Notes under the pieces: model-generated
What the model was told of the DNA's origin: nothing
The model's database searches: none
The model's input: the letters and a program-made list of their open reading frames with translations, nothing else
NCBI GenBank assembly: GCA_002494215.1
Contig: DLBF01000150.1
Coordinates: forward strand, 1 to 9,360
From: Prevotellaceae bacterium UBA7028
GTDB taxonomy: Bacteria; Bacteroidota; Bacteroidia; Bacteroidales; Bacteroidaceae
Direction: 5' to 3'
DNA length: 9,360 bases
Translations under genes and position numbers: made by a program
Part shown: piece after piece, positions 1 to 6,349 of the stretch
How the letters are laid out: the number at the start of each line of letters is the position of its first letter
How positions within the stretch are numbered: position 1 is the stretch's first letter

Positions 1-1
1 C

Positions 2-352
2 TGGGCCTTCATCTTCGAGCGCGTGGATATGGTTCCCCGTCACCCGGGACAGCTGTACGAGGCAATCTGTTACGCCTGCTTCTTCTTCATAGGGTGGTGG
101 ATTTACAGAAAGTCTATGAAACAAACAGAAGGCAATCGTTTCCCAAAGGTGGGTTCAGGCTTCTACTTCGGCCTTTGCCTCTTCCTTATCTTCACCAGCC
201 GCATTTTCATCGAGTACACCAAGGAGAATCAGGAAGCCTTCGAGAACGGCATGCTCTTCAATATGGGCCAGCTGCTCAGCGTTCCCTTCGTGATTCTTGG
301 CATTTACTGCATGTTAGGCGGTAAGTGGTGCAAAAAGCTGGCAGAGAAATAA
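2..352 (+). CDS. lgt: Prolipoprotein diacylglyceryl transferase, C-terminal part (5' end outside window)
   Basis: Lgt is an inner-membrane enzyme that moves diacylglycerol from phosphatidylglycerol to the lipobox cysteine of prolipoproteins, the first step of lipoprotein maturation. Only the last 116 codons are present; the frame is open to the left edge, so the GTG at 23 is internal. Visible signatures are HPGQLYEA (codons from 44), the conserved C-terminal Lgt motif. A hydrophobic stretch follows, ending in SRIFIEY; its Arg (nt 200-202) sits where the family keeps an essential arginine (R239 region of E. coli Lgt). Next comes NMGQLLSVP, matching the usual S/T-MGQ-LS-P before the last helix. 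The end is a short basic cytoplasmic tail. A strong terminator lies 30 bp downstream, so it ends its transcript. Its substrates would include the two lipobox proteins encoded further along. Identification is secure from the motifs, though the N-terminal half is unseen. Confidence 0.95.
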   Translation, partial: WAFIFERVDMVPRHPGQLYEAICYACFFFIGWWIYRKSMKQTEGNRFPKVGSGFYFGLCLFLIFTSRIFIEYTKENQEAFENGMLFNMGQLLSVPFVILGIYCMLGGKWCKKLAEK

Positions 353-381
353 CTTCAACGAATAAAAAGATAAAAGATATT

Positions 382-423
382 AGCGGGTAGTGTTGAAAAT
401 TCAGCATTATCCGCTTTTCTTTT
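382..423 (+). terminator. Rho-independent terminator of lgt
   Basis: Positions 382-397 and 400-415 can form a nearly uninterrupted 16-bp stem that includes three G-T wobbles (AGCGG at the base pairs with CCGCT). The loop is about 2-4 nt of A, and the T-rich tract TTTTCTTTT follows at once (415-423). It lies 30 bp after the lgt stop and points the same way, so it very probably ends the lgt transcript and isolates the next gene. Confidence 0.88.
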
Positions 424-465
424 AAATTATTCTACAAAAAGAGAGGGTGGTATAAGAAATATTTA

Positions 466-473
466 TAATTTTG
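466..473 (+). promoter_or_regulatory. Possible -7 box upstream of the secreted-protein gene
   Basis: TAATTTTG fits the Bacteroidetes sigma-AB -7 consensus TAnnTTTG and lies 30 bp before the ATG at 504. Transcription would start near 480, giving a leader of roughly 25 nt. No clear TTG-type -33 element sits 19-21 bp upstream, so the call rests on one box in an A/T-rich gap. The terminator just upstream means this gene does need its own promoter. Confidence 0.45.
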
Positions 474-503
474 TTGTCCGAAAACGCATAAAAGAGAATT
501 CTT

Positions 504-1202
504 ATGAAGAAAAAACTTATTAATTGTATATTACTTCTTTCTATAGCTTACAACGCCAGTGCTCAATGTCGTTACTGTAGAACTTATGAGGATTTTAAGG
601 AAAACAAATGGGAAATGCTGGATACCATATATTGCAAAACACATACAAAAACTCACAAGTTCTTCTGGGGAGGCAACGACTTTTCTCTCACAACGGGTGA
701 CAAAGCCACCGATAAGATGCTCGGGAAAGAGGCTTTTGCCGTGAAACAGGGAAATAAGTTGTTTGTTAATTGCCGAAATTTGGCACACCAGAAGATTCTG
801 TTTGGAAAGGGCTATGCCAAAGCTATGGAAATGGGACAGGATACCTTGTTTATTATCTATACAAAGTTAGGAAAAGAAACGCGAGAACAGCAAATGGCTG
901 CTCAAATGGCGCTTGGCGCCATCGGAGCGGGAATTGCTGCCGGCCAGCAAGCGTTGCAGCAAGTGTGCTATCTCATTACCACCGATACATACAACCGTGG
1001 GCCCAAGAACAACGTTACAATGATTGGCGATAAAGAGATGAAGAAGTTTCTTGGTGTAACTTCCGACTTATACGGCGAATATATTTCAGAATATGACCCC
1101 GAAAAACGTCTGAAACCTGAACACATTTATCCCATCCTTAAAAAAGCTGGTCTATTCAAGAATATTAAGCAGGGGAAGAACGCCTCAGAAAACCAAGAAT
1201 AA
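504..1202 (+). CDS. Secreted protein of unknown function, 232 aa
   Basis: I do not recognise this protein and assign no function. Residues 1-20 form a signal peptide: basic MKKK, hydrophobic INCILLLSI, then NASA before Q21, a typical signal peptidase I site. The mature protein should be periplasmic or exported. It begins with QCRYC, a CxxC pair (C22, C25), with further cysteines at 44, 90 and 155. The next part (YEDFKENKWEMLDTIY) resembles the opening of small secreted Bacteroides proteins, but I cannot name a domain. Residues 132-148 are rich in Ala and Gly (GAIGAGIAAG), like a glycine-zipper stretch that could pack against a membrane or another helix. The C-terminal third is polar and basic. 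Its DNA is visibly more A/T-rich than the neighbours. Upstream lies the lgt terminator and downstream a convergent hairpin, so it appears monocistronic. The ATG start fits the signal peptide. Confidence 0.8.
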   Translation: MKKKLINCILLLSIAYNASAQCRYCRTYEDFKENKWEMLDTIYCKTHTKTHKFFWGGNDFSLTTGDKATDKMLGKEAFAVKQGNKLFVNCRNLAHQKILFGKGYAKAMEMGQDTLFIIYTKLGKETREQQMAAQMALGAIGAGIAAGQQALQQVCYLITTDTYNRGPKNNVTMIGDKEMKKFLGVTSDLYGEYISEYDPEKRLKPEHIYPILKKAGLFKNIKQGKNASENQE

Positions 1203-1211
1203 AACACGAAT

Positions 1212-1244
1212 ATTCCTAAGCCCCTCAAGAACGATCTTAGGAAT
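1212..1244. terminator. Bidirectional hairpin between convergent genes
   Basis: ATTCCTAAG (1212-1220) and CTTAGGAAT (1236-1244) are a perfect 9-bp inverted repeat with a 15-nt loop, in the 55-bp gap between two convergent stop codons. On the minus strand the hairpin is followed within a few bases by GTGTTTTATT; on the plus strand the tail is weaker (AATTTACAG). It probably ends both transcripts, more efficiently on the minus strand. Confidence 0.6.
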
Positions 1245-1257
1245 TTACAGAGAGGTT

Positions 1258-4200
1258 TTAGAAGAGAGATTTCTTTCCGTTGTTGATTACAACGCCTTTG
1301 GTGGTGGGGTTGGCACGACGACCAGAGAGGTCGTAGCTATTGCCAGCAGTCTTTTCAGCATCTACAGAATGAATGGATGTATGGTTAGGGTCCTGTATGT
1401 CTATCACGCCAAATGCGGGAACATCCTCCGTTGCCTGAAACGTACCTGTTAGTGTATAGGTCGAAGTGGAAATGTCCGTTGGCTCAGCAACCTCGATACG
1501 TACATTCTGCAATGTAATAGGGGAGGGGAGCGCGTCTGTGGGGCGAATGCGATAAGGCAATCCCGCCTTCATCTGACTGACCTCGTAAAAACCTATTTCG
1601 TCAGGGCAAAGACAATCGGGTTGCTCAATTACTATACCTTGCACTTTTGTTCCCTTACCAAAGATGGTTTCAATATCAGACTTATTCAGGCTAAAGGGAA
1701 AACAGGCATATTGCCATTCGTCGTTGCTGAACGTTTTATTCAGGATTACCTTGTTGGTGTACGTCTGAGGTGAAATAACGTTGTCAGAGGCCGTTTCTGT
1801 GTATTCTACGGGCAAATCACTCACCTTCCAGGTGCGGAGCAAATCAACATAGAACTTTCCGTAGTTAGCTCCTGCTGTATTATTGGCCTCTGCACCATAG
1901 CCTGCTTTCACGCCCACTTCCAGATTTTGGCCATCGCCAACCTCTACGTCGAGTGACATCTCATTCACCCTTCCTGTAGTAGTGCAGGCGGTAAGGTTGG
2001 CAAAAGATGCCACCTCACCGTCTGTCAGAATATCCTGAGGATACTTATCGGCCTTACCATAATACTGAACGCTACAATTGTCCCCTGCAGCACCATAGAG
2101 GCGGGTAATGCCTAATTTGCTTTGATGCAGCCACATGCGAGCATTCACCTCATAGACACCAGGGGTAAGATTCTCTGCGGGAATTGTCTGATACAACTTG
2201 AAATCATTGGGGATAACGGCTCCTGTACTGGCTACGTACCCAGCCCATTTCCACTCCAGATTGGTAGCGTCACTCACGCCACCATAGTTATCCGTCCATT
2301 CCGGGTAGCATTGCCAACCCAGGATAGGACCATTAGCAGCCTCGTTCTTTGTGGCTTTCGTATTCCAGTCGTAGGTATTGCCCTTAGGGTCTTTCTCGAA
2401 GGTGTAGTTGATAAGGTTCTTGTCGCAGAAACCCTCCTGCGACAAAGGTTTCTCTGTCAGCTTCTCAACATGGAAATCATCCACGATGAAGTAGCCAGCC
2501 CCAGCCTTATCAGAAGCCTGATTAGCGCTGTTGGTACGAATACCAACCATCATATCATCGCCGTCTCTCAGTGTGATATAGACAACCATTCGCTGCATAT
2601 TCTGCGTAGTGGTGTTGTTGAAGCCTCCAGCATGATTGGCGAAGGTCGTTCTGTAGTCGGTATAATTGATGTTATCGTAACCCGATGTGCCGTTGCGGTA
2701 ATAAGCCTCTGTTGTCCAGTACTGAACGTTACAGTTGGTTCCCTCGCCATTGTCGGCAAACAGACAGGCGGTGCCGTAGTAGTCCTTCTCAATCCACATA
2801 CGACATGTAACCTTATATACGCCTGCGCCCAGTTTCTCGGCAGGGATGCGCTGGTACAGCTTCAGCGGCTCGCTGATGGTCTTTCCTGATTCAGGCTTGC
2901 AGACATAAGCTTTCTTGCCATCCTTATTGTTAGGATTGGTGCTAAGGCTGCGTTGCAGGGTTGTGCCTGCAGGCAATTCGCTCCATCCGTAGGGAGGCTT
3001 GCTGGTATTCGTATAAGCAGTTTCGAACGAAGGGTTCTGCAAAACCCTGCTGGTAATATCCACGGCAACAGAATTGCCCTCTGCAGGCAGTTCCTCGAAA
3101 CGCTCTACCTGCAGGCCCTCCTCCAACTGTTTGATACACTTGGCAGGATCAACCTGCTGCACACATCCCTCGTGTTCGTCTATGGCCTGAATGGCTGCCA
3201 GAGCCGTTGTCTCGCCCAAAACCATATAAACGGGCTCCATACGGATACTGCCGTATGCAATATGAGAAGCCGAAAGGCAGACGGGTACAATCACGTTGCG
3301 TGCTTCCTCCTCCTTAGGAGTAACAGCGCGATAGGAGATTCCGTAAGGGCCAGCAGTAAGGTGACGCTGCACATCGCCCTCGTTCTTCACCATTCCGTTT
3401 ACCACATAGCGTCCACAGTTGTGCGAATCCATTGTGTAGGCACCCCAGGCAATAGGGTCGTCAACGGCCTTTGTCTTCAAGCAGTAATCCTCCGTCATAA
3501 CCATGCGCCCCAACATACGCCTTGCCTCACGTACATAAAGCTGAGGGGTGAAGTTCTCGTTATCCTCATATTCATCCAAAGGATAGCCCCACTTCAGGAA
3601 CTCAGCCTGAATGCTGGCAGGTACACGCTTGTCTGTCCACAGAATATAGAGCAAGCCCTTGGTATAATCCTCGTGCAACTTAGCTATGGAGTCGCGCTGC
3701 TCGTAGGTAGCTTCGGGGTAATCCCAACTATAGCCTATCATATCCGTCGAGAAACCACCCTGGTTATTGTTATCAGTCTTCAAGGCGTTCCAACTGTTAG
3801 GGCCAGAGGAATCCTTCATGTAAGTCCATTTAATGCAGTCGCCGTATCCGCTCCAGCCCTTCTTCTCCATCCAACGGAAGAGCAGTTCGTACTTGCTGGG
3901 GTCGTAATTGTCAGGCACCTTATCCGTAATGGCGCGGAAGGGAGTATTCTTGGTTAGCGTAAGGCGATAGTTATAAGCCTGAATGTGGTTGTCACCCTCG
4001 CCCTTATTACCCATAGGCTCAGGCATGATGCCCCAAAGAAGTCCGCTGCTGGGGTCGCCAGGCACCACGTAGGGGTCAACACCATCGCAGAACTGATGCT
4101 TGTTCAGGCACTGAACGCCATTCTCAGGCTCGCCATATTGTGATGAAGGCTCACGGCCCACCGTATAAGAGATGCCGGCACGAGCCATCAGGTCGCCCTC

Positions 4201-4755
4201 ATAGCTACAGTCGATAAAGATTTTGGCATGAACGGTTCGGTGAGGTGTCACCTTAGGGTTGGTACCATCCTCCAGCTCGATGCTCTGCACATCGTTACCC
4301 TCCTTATGAGCGCTGACGATACGCCACTGGTACCATATATCCTGATTATCCTTGATGTCAGCATCGCTCAGGAATCCCTTGAAGGTTGCCAATGCCACCT
4401 TAGGTTCGAAGTAGAAGGTAGGGGAGGCCATTCCGTAGTGGTGACCGATACGACGATAGAACTCGCGCGCGAAACCTTTTATAATACGCCTGTGGCTGGT
4501 GCTGTCGCCTATATCGGTCCAACCAAGGCCGCCTGCCGTCATACCACCCAGACGTTTTGTGGGCGATACCAGCAGCACGCTTTTGCCCTTCAGCTTAGCC
4601 GTATAGGCAGCCATAATGCCGGCAGGGGTACTGCCGTAAATACAGATATCTACATTTGCTTCTGTGATAGGTTCCGTCTCCTGAGCCATAGCCCCCAGAG
4701 ACAATGCCGCCAATGAGGAAAGCAGCAGATTGCGGATGATGGAATGAATTTGCAT
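1258..4755 (-). CDS. Large secreted FAD-dependent oxidoreductase (xanthan-lyase-type FAD_oxidored family) with tandem lectin-like modules and a C-terminal tail
   Basis: A 1165-residue exported flavoprotein. Residues 1-24 are a signal peptide (SLGAMA before Q25). Residues 35-525 form the FAD_oxidored domain: beta strand VDICIYG, the nucleotide-binding turn G41-S-T-P-A-G46, then LGGMTAGGLGWTDIG (69-83), the hallmark of this family. Other family signs are FIDCSYEGDLMARAG (180-194) and REARRMLGR (409-417). Members are often labelled xanthan lyase, but the substrate is unproven; oxidation of a glycan or another extracellular compound is an inference. Residues 568-766 and 778-978 are two related beta-rich modules sharing KLYQ-IPAE-L-GVY-V-RMW, probably ligand-binding. 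Residues 1001-1120 (NDEWQYACFPF) match a module common at the ends of Prevotella surface proteins. The final YDLSGRR...KGVVINNGKK (1141-1162) looks like an export or anchoring tail. The ATG is chosen for the signal peptide; a good promoter lies 50 bp upstream. It is downstream of the regulator gene but has its own promoter. Confidence 0.88.
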   Translation of the reverse strand: MQIHSIIRNLLLSSLAALSLGAMAQETEPITEANVDICIYGSTPAGIMAAYTAKLKGKSVLLVSPTKRLGGMTAGGLGWTDIGDSTSHRRIIKGFAREFYRRIGHHYGMASPTFYFEPKVALATFKGFLSDADIKDNQDIWYQWRIVSAHKEGNDVQSIELEDGTNPKVTPHRTVHAKIFIDCSYEGDLMARAGISYTVGREPSSQYGEPENGVQCLNKHQFCDGVDPYVVPGDPSSGLLWGIMPEPMGNKGEGDNHIQAYNYRLTLTKNTPFRAITDKVPDNYDPSKYELLFRWMEKKGWSGYGDCIKWTYMKDSSGPNSWNALKTDNNNQGGFSTDMIGYSWDYPEATYEQRDSIAKLHEDYTKGLLYILWTDKRVPASIQAEFLKWGYPLDEYEDNENFTPQLYVREARRMLGRMVMTEDYCLKTKAVDDPIAWGAYTMDSHNCGRYVVNGMVKNEGDVQRHLTAGPYGISYRAVTPKEEEARNVIVPVCLSASHIAYGSIRMEPVYMVLGETTALAAIQAIDEHEGCVQQVDPAKCIKQLEEGLQVERFEELPAEGNSVAVDITSRVLQNPSFETAYTNTSKPPYGWSELPAGTTLQRSLSTNPNNKDGKKAYVCKPESGKTISEPLKLYQRIPAEKLGAGVYKVTCRMWIEKDYYGTACLFADNGEGTNCNVQYWTTEAYYRNGTSGYDNINYTDYRTTFANHAGGFNNTTTQNMQRMVVYITLRDGDDMMVGIRTNSANQASDKAGAGYFIVDDFHVEKLTEKPLSQEGFCDKNLINYTFEKDPKGNTYDWNTKATKNEAANGPILGWQCYPEWTDNYGGVSDATNLEWKWAGYVASTGAVIPNDFKLYQTIPAENLTPGVYEVNARMWLHQSKLGITRLYGAAGDNCSVQYYGKADKYPQDILTDGEVASFANLTACTTTGRVNEMSLDVEVGDGQNLEVGVKAGYGAEANNTAGANYGKFYVDLLRTWKVSDLPVEYTETASDNVISPQTYTNKVILNKTFSNDEWQYACFPFSLNKSDIETIFGKGTKVQGIVIEQPDCLCPDEIGFYEVSQMKAGLPYRIRPTDALPSPITLQNVRIEVAEPTDISTSTYTLTGTFQATEDVPAFGVIDIQDPNHTSIHSVDAEKTAGNSYDLSGRRANPTTKGVVINNGKKSLF
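1822..3054 (-). repeat. Tandem duplicated beta-rich module within the FAD oxidoreductase
   Basis: Residues 568-766 (nt 2458-3054) and 778-978 (nt 1822-2424) align over their whole length as diverged copies of about 200 residues. Shared landmarks in the same order are: N-terminal NPSFE / NYTFE; PP-GW or ILGW; KLYQ-IPAE-L; GVY-V--RMW; NC-VQY; a short loop ending in SFANL or TFANH; M--DV--GDG / VYITLRDGDD; VGI/VGV; and A-ANYGKFYVD / AGAGYFIVDD at the end. The order and the final Y-F-VDD strand suggest galactose-binding-like jelly rolls, which is inference from pattern only. Confidence 0.75.
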
Positions 4756-4805
4756 AATGTGTACGTTTTTGACTCGTTTTGGCTAAATAGTTGTAAAATT
4801 TATGC

Positions 4806-4837
4806 CAAAAGTACACATTTTGTTTTATCGATGCAAA
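4806..4837 (-). promoter_or_regulatory. Sigma-AB-type promoter of the FAD oxidoreductase gene
   Basis: Read on the minus strand, TTTG (4834-4837) is followed after 20 bp by TACTTTTG (4806-4813), matching the Bacteroidetes -33 TTTG and -7 TAnnTTTG boxes at normal spacing. Transcription should start near 4800, giving a leader of about 45 nt before the ATG at 4755. This is the best-formed promoter in the window. No Shine-Dalgarno sequence precedes the ATG, as is usual in this phylum. Confidence 0.75.
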
Positions 4838-4862
4838 TAAAGTGGAAGAAAAAGTGTGAATA

Positions 4863-4887
4863 TAGGATAAAATAGTATATTATCCTA
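4863..4887 (-). terminator. Weak hairpin after the regulator gene
   Basis: TAGGATAA (4863-4870) and TTATCCTA (4880-4887) pair perfectly (8 bp, 9-nt loop), 16 bp past the regulator stop codon. The stem is A/T-rich, and the T run on the minus strand (CACTTTTTC) starts only about 8 nt later. It may be a weak or leaky terminator, which would let some regulator transcript run into the FAD oxidoreductase gene. Confidence 0.35.
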
Positions 4888-4902
4888 CCAAGACTTCAAC
4901 AA

Positions 4903-6159
4903 TTAGCTTTGAAACTCCTTGAGCCAGGCAATGAAGTCCGAAACGCTTTCGCAAGGCTGACCATTGATGCGACTGAGGAGGCGTAAGCGCTGGTTGCGAA
5001 GGTTCTGCGGACTGATGTTCAGCAGCGTTGCCACTTGCTTCTGGCGCATATCTACGGCAGAGAGCAGGCACATCTGTATTTCGCTACGCGAGAGGTTCTG
5101 CTTCTCCAGATTGCGGAGTAGGAGAGGGTAGCGGTCGCGCACAAAGGCATGAAGTTGTTCCCATTCCTCTGCCGAGGGTTGCTGTCCGCCGTCGGCCAGT
5201 TGTTCCATGCGGCTGATAATCTCGTTGAAGATAGGCTGGGGCTCAGCCATTGGCTTATTGCGGCGGCGGAAGATTATCACGAGGGCGACAATCAGAATTG
5301 CCAATGCCAAAAATACAACAAAAGCCCCCACCCAGCTCCCCCAAAGGGGGAGTGACATAATTCCGCTGTCTTTCTGCTCCAAAGCACTTTCCTCATGTGG
5401 GGCGGCCTCCGAAAGATTATCCTGCGAATGATACTGCGAGCGCAACAACGAGTCGCGTGCTGCGGCACAACGATGGATGATATCGGACTGGTCAGCGTCG
5501 GGATGCTCCTGAAAATAGCGCAGACAGAAGTCCATATCGGTGAGCATCTGGCGTACATTCTCCAGTTCCTCGCCTTTCAGGGCTTGGGCAAAGTCGCTGC
5601 TATTGGCATTCAGGCTTCTGCGCAAGGCATAGGCTCCCTGCAGGACGGAATAGGAGTTCTGATTATCCTTTTCTATGCGCATGAAGTGTTCCAGCGCCTC
5701 GGCATACGATCCGCTATAAAGGCAGAGATAGGCGGTTAGGAACAAGCTGGGCTTATAGGAGGGGTCAGCCATCAGGGCTTGGGAGAGTTCCTTACGAGCC
5801 TCCTCCATCCGGCTTTTCTGAAGGTGTGAAAGGGCCAATAAATGATGTACGCGGGCAGATTCCTTTGCGGGTCCCTTGGCGTCGAACCATTTCATGAGCG
5901 GAGGCAGCAGCGAATCCACAGCCTCTCCGTTGGCATTCCGAGCCATGGCATGCGCTAGTCGGTATCGCATCTGTATGGATTGAGGGTAATGGCAGATGGT
6001 ATCCTTCACCTCGCTGAGCAAATAAAGCGCAAACAGAGCGTCGGAACTATTCTCCACGGCAATCTCGGCATACACAATCTGAAGCGGTGTCTCCACTTGT
6101 TTGCGGCAAGAGGTTAGCAGCAAACCCGAAAGGAATAATATGATGAACGTATGTTTCAC
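4903..6159 (-). CDS. Membrane-anchored TPR regulator with C-terminal helix-turn-helix, lipobox at N-terminus
   Basis: A 418-residue protein of the Bacteroidetes TPR/transmembrane/HTH architecture, in which a periplasmic TPR region is joined through the inner membrane to a cytoplasmic DNA-binding domain. Residues 1-18 form a lipoprotein signal ending in LLTSC, with C18 as the lipidation site followed by RK. TPR-like helices are clear at 103-136 (HHLLALSHLQKSRMEEARKE, ADPS) and 138-170 (GSYAEALEHF), and are likely from residue 30 on. A single transmembrane helix spans 277-297, followed by basic RRRNK, which places the C-terminus in the cytoplasm. Residues 355-396 (LSRSEIQMCLL, VATLLNISPQNLRNQRLRLL) resemble a LuxR/sigma-region-4-type HTH. 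The start is GTG; no in-frame ATG exists before an upstream stop. It is divergent from the propeller lipoprotein gene across a symmetric operator-like array. Residues 270-279 are encoded by a dispersed palindromic repeat. Its targets and signal are unknown. Confidence 0.85.
   Translation of the reverse strand: MKHTFIILFLSGLLLTSCRKQVETPLQIVYAEIAVENSSDALFALYLLSEVKDTICHYPQSIQMRYRLAHAMARNANGEAVDSLLPPLMKWFDAKGPAKESARVHHLLALSHLQKSRMEEARKELSQALMADPSYKPSLFLTAYLCLYSGSYAEALEHFMRIEKDNQNSYSVLQGAYALRRSLNANSSDFAQALKGEELENVRQMLTDMDFCLRYFQEHPDADQSDIIHRCAAARDSLLRSQYHSQDNLSEAAPHEESALEQKDSGIMSLPLWGSWVGAFVVFLALAILIVALVIIFRRRNKPMAEPQPIFNEIISRMEQLADGGQQPSAEEWEQLHAFVRDRYPLLLRNLEKQNLSRSEIQMCLLSAVDMRQKQVATLLNISPQNLRNQRLRLLSRINGQPCESVSDFIAWLKEFQS
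5323..5352. repeat. C-rich palindromic dispersed repeat, copy A, inside the regulator gene
   Basis: The plus strand reads AGCCCCCACCCAG, then CTCCCCC (5336-5342), AAA, GGGGGAG (5346-5352): a perfect 7-bp stem with a 3-nt loop. It matches copy B at 9059-9088 in layout and orientation (AGCCCCC, a short spacer, CTCCCCC, loop, GGGGGAG). Elements of this shape are familiar as intergenic repeats in Prevotella and Bacteroides genomes. Here the repeat is in frame and encodes residues 270-279 (LPLWGSWVGA), just before the transmembrane helix. Confidence 0.8.
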
Positions 6160-6163
6160 GACA

Positions 6164-6171
6164 CAAAAATA
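6164..6171 (-). promoter_or_regulatory. Possible -7 box of the regulator gene, implying a leaderless transcript
   Basis: On the minus strand TATTTTTG matches TAnnTTTG and ends only 4 bp before the GTG start at 6159. Transcription from it would begin at or beside the start codon. No -33 TTG is visible at the right distance, and the tract is T-rich, so this may be chance. It is the only match to the consensus between the array and the start. Confidence 0.35.
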
Positions 6172-6201
6172 AGTCTTTTTTCTGAGAATTCTGCCCTTTT
6201 A

Positions 6202-6248
6202 GCAGTAAACACCAGTAAAAATGCAGTTTGTTTACTTTTGTTTACTAC
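6202..6248. promoter_or_regulatory. Four-site dyad-symmetric operator-like array between divergent genes
   Basis: Two direct heptamers, AGTAAAC (6204-6210) and AGTAAAA (6214-6220), are mirrored by two inverted copies, GTTTACT (6230-6236) and GTTTACT (6240-6246). Within each pair the starts are exactly 10 bp apart, one helical turn, and both mirror pairs share the centre 6225. The 19-bp arms 6202-6220 and 6230-6248 match as an inverted repeat at 15 of 19 positions. The right arm overlaps a -7-like box for the propeller lipoprotein gene. Such geometry suits cooperative binding by two dimers and suggests control of one or both divergent genes. The binding protein is unknown. Confidence 0.55.
6233..6240 (+). 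promoter_or_regulatory. Possible -7 box of the propeller lipoprotein gene
   Basis: TACTTTTG matches TAnnTTTG exactly and lies in the right arm of the symmetric array, so a protein bound there would cover it. Transcription would start near 6246, leaving a leader of about 100 nt before the ATG at 6350. No convincing -33 TTG lies about 20 bp upstream, which fits a promoter that needs an activator, or a false match. Confidence 0.45.
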
Positions 6249-6349
6249 CTTTTTTTGCAGGAACTGGCGTTTCAGCGTTACTTTGCAGCAGAAAAAACGT
6301 TGTAGCGCGTAAAATCAAAAATGTAAAACAAACAAAAAACGAAATGCAA

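Noticed and set aside
23..352. GTG at 23 as an independent gene start
   Set aside because: The frame is open to the window edge and the translated residues upstream continue into the Lgt C-terminal domain, so it is an internal codon.
2953..3957. Long open frame on the plus strand, 334 codons, opposite the FAD oxidoreductase
   Set aside because: It is antisense to a gene with clear domains, has no recognisable motif, signal peptide or promoter, and its composition is what a reversed coding strand gives. The plus-strand frames at 2122-2889 and 4228-4716 are rejected for the same reason.
5395..5739. Plus-strand frame of 114 codons opposite the regulator gene
   Set aside because: It is a shadow of the TPR-coding region with no supporting start signal or homology-like motif.
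6221..6349. Upstream start at 6221 for the propeller lipoprotein
   Set aside because: The added 43 residues come from the promoter and operator region, the ATG lies inside the symmetric array, and the lipoprotein signal would become internal. The start at 6350 gives a perfect lipobox.
6160..6349. Small leader-peptide or NVEALA-type gene next to the propeller lipoprotein
   Set aside because: Such small genes can accompany this lipoprotein family, but this 190-bp gap and the other gaps here hold no short frame with a signal sequence or NVEALA-like motif.
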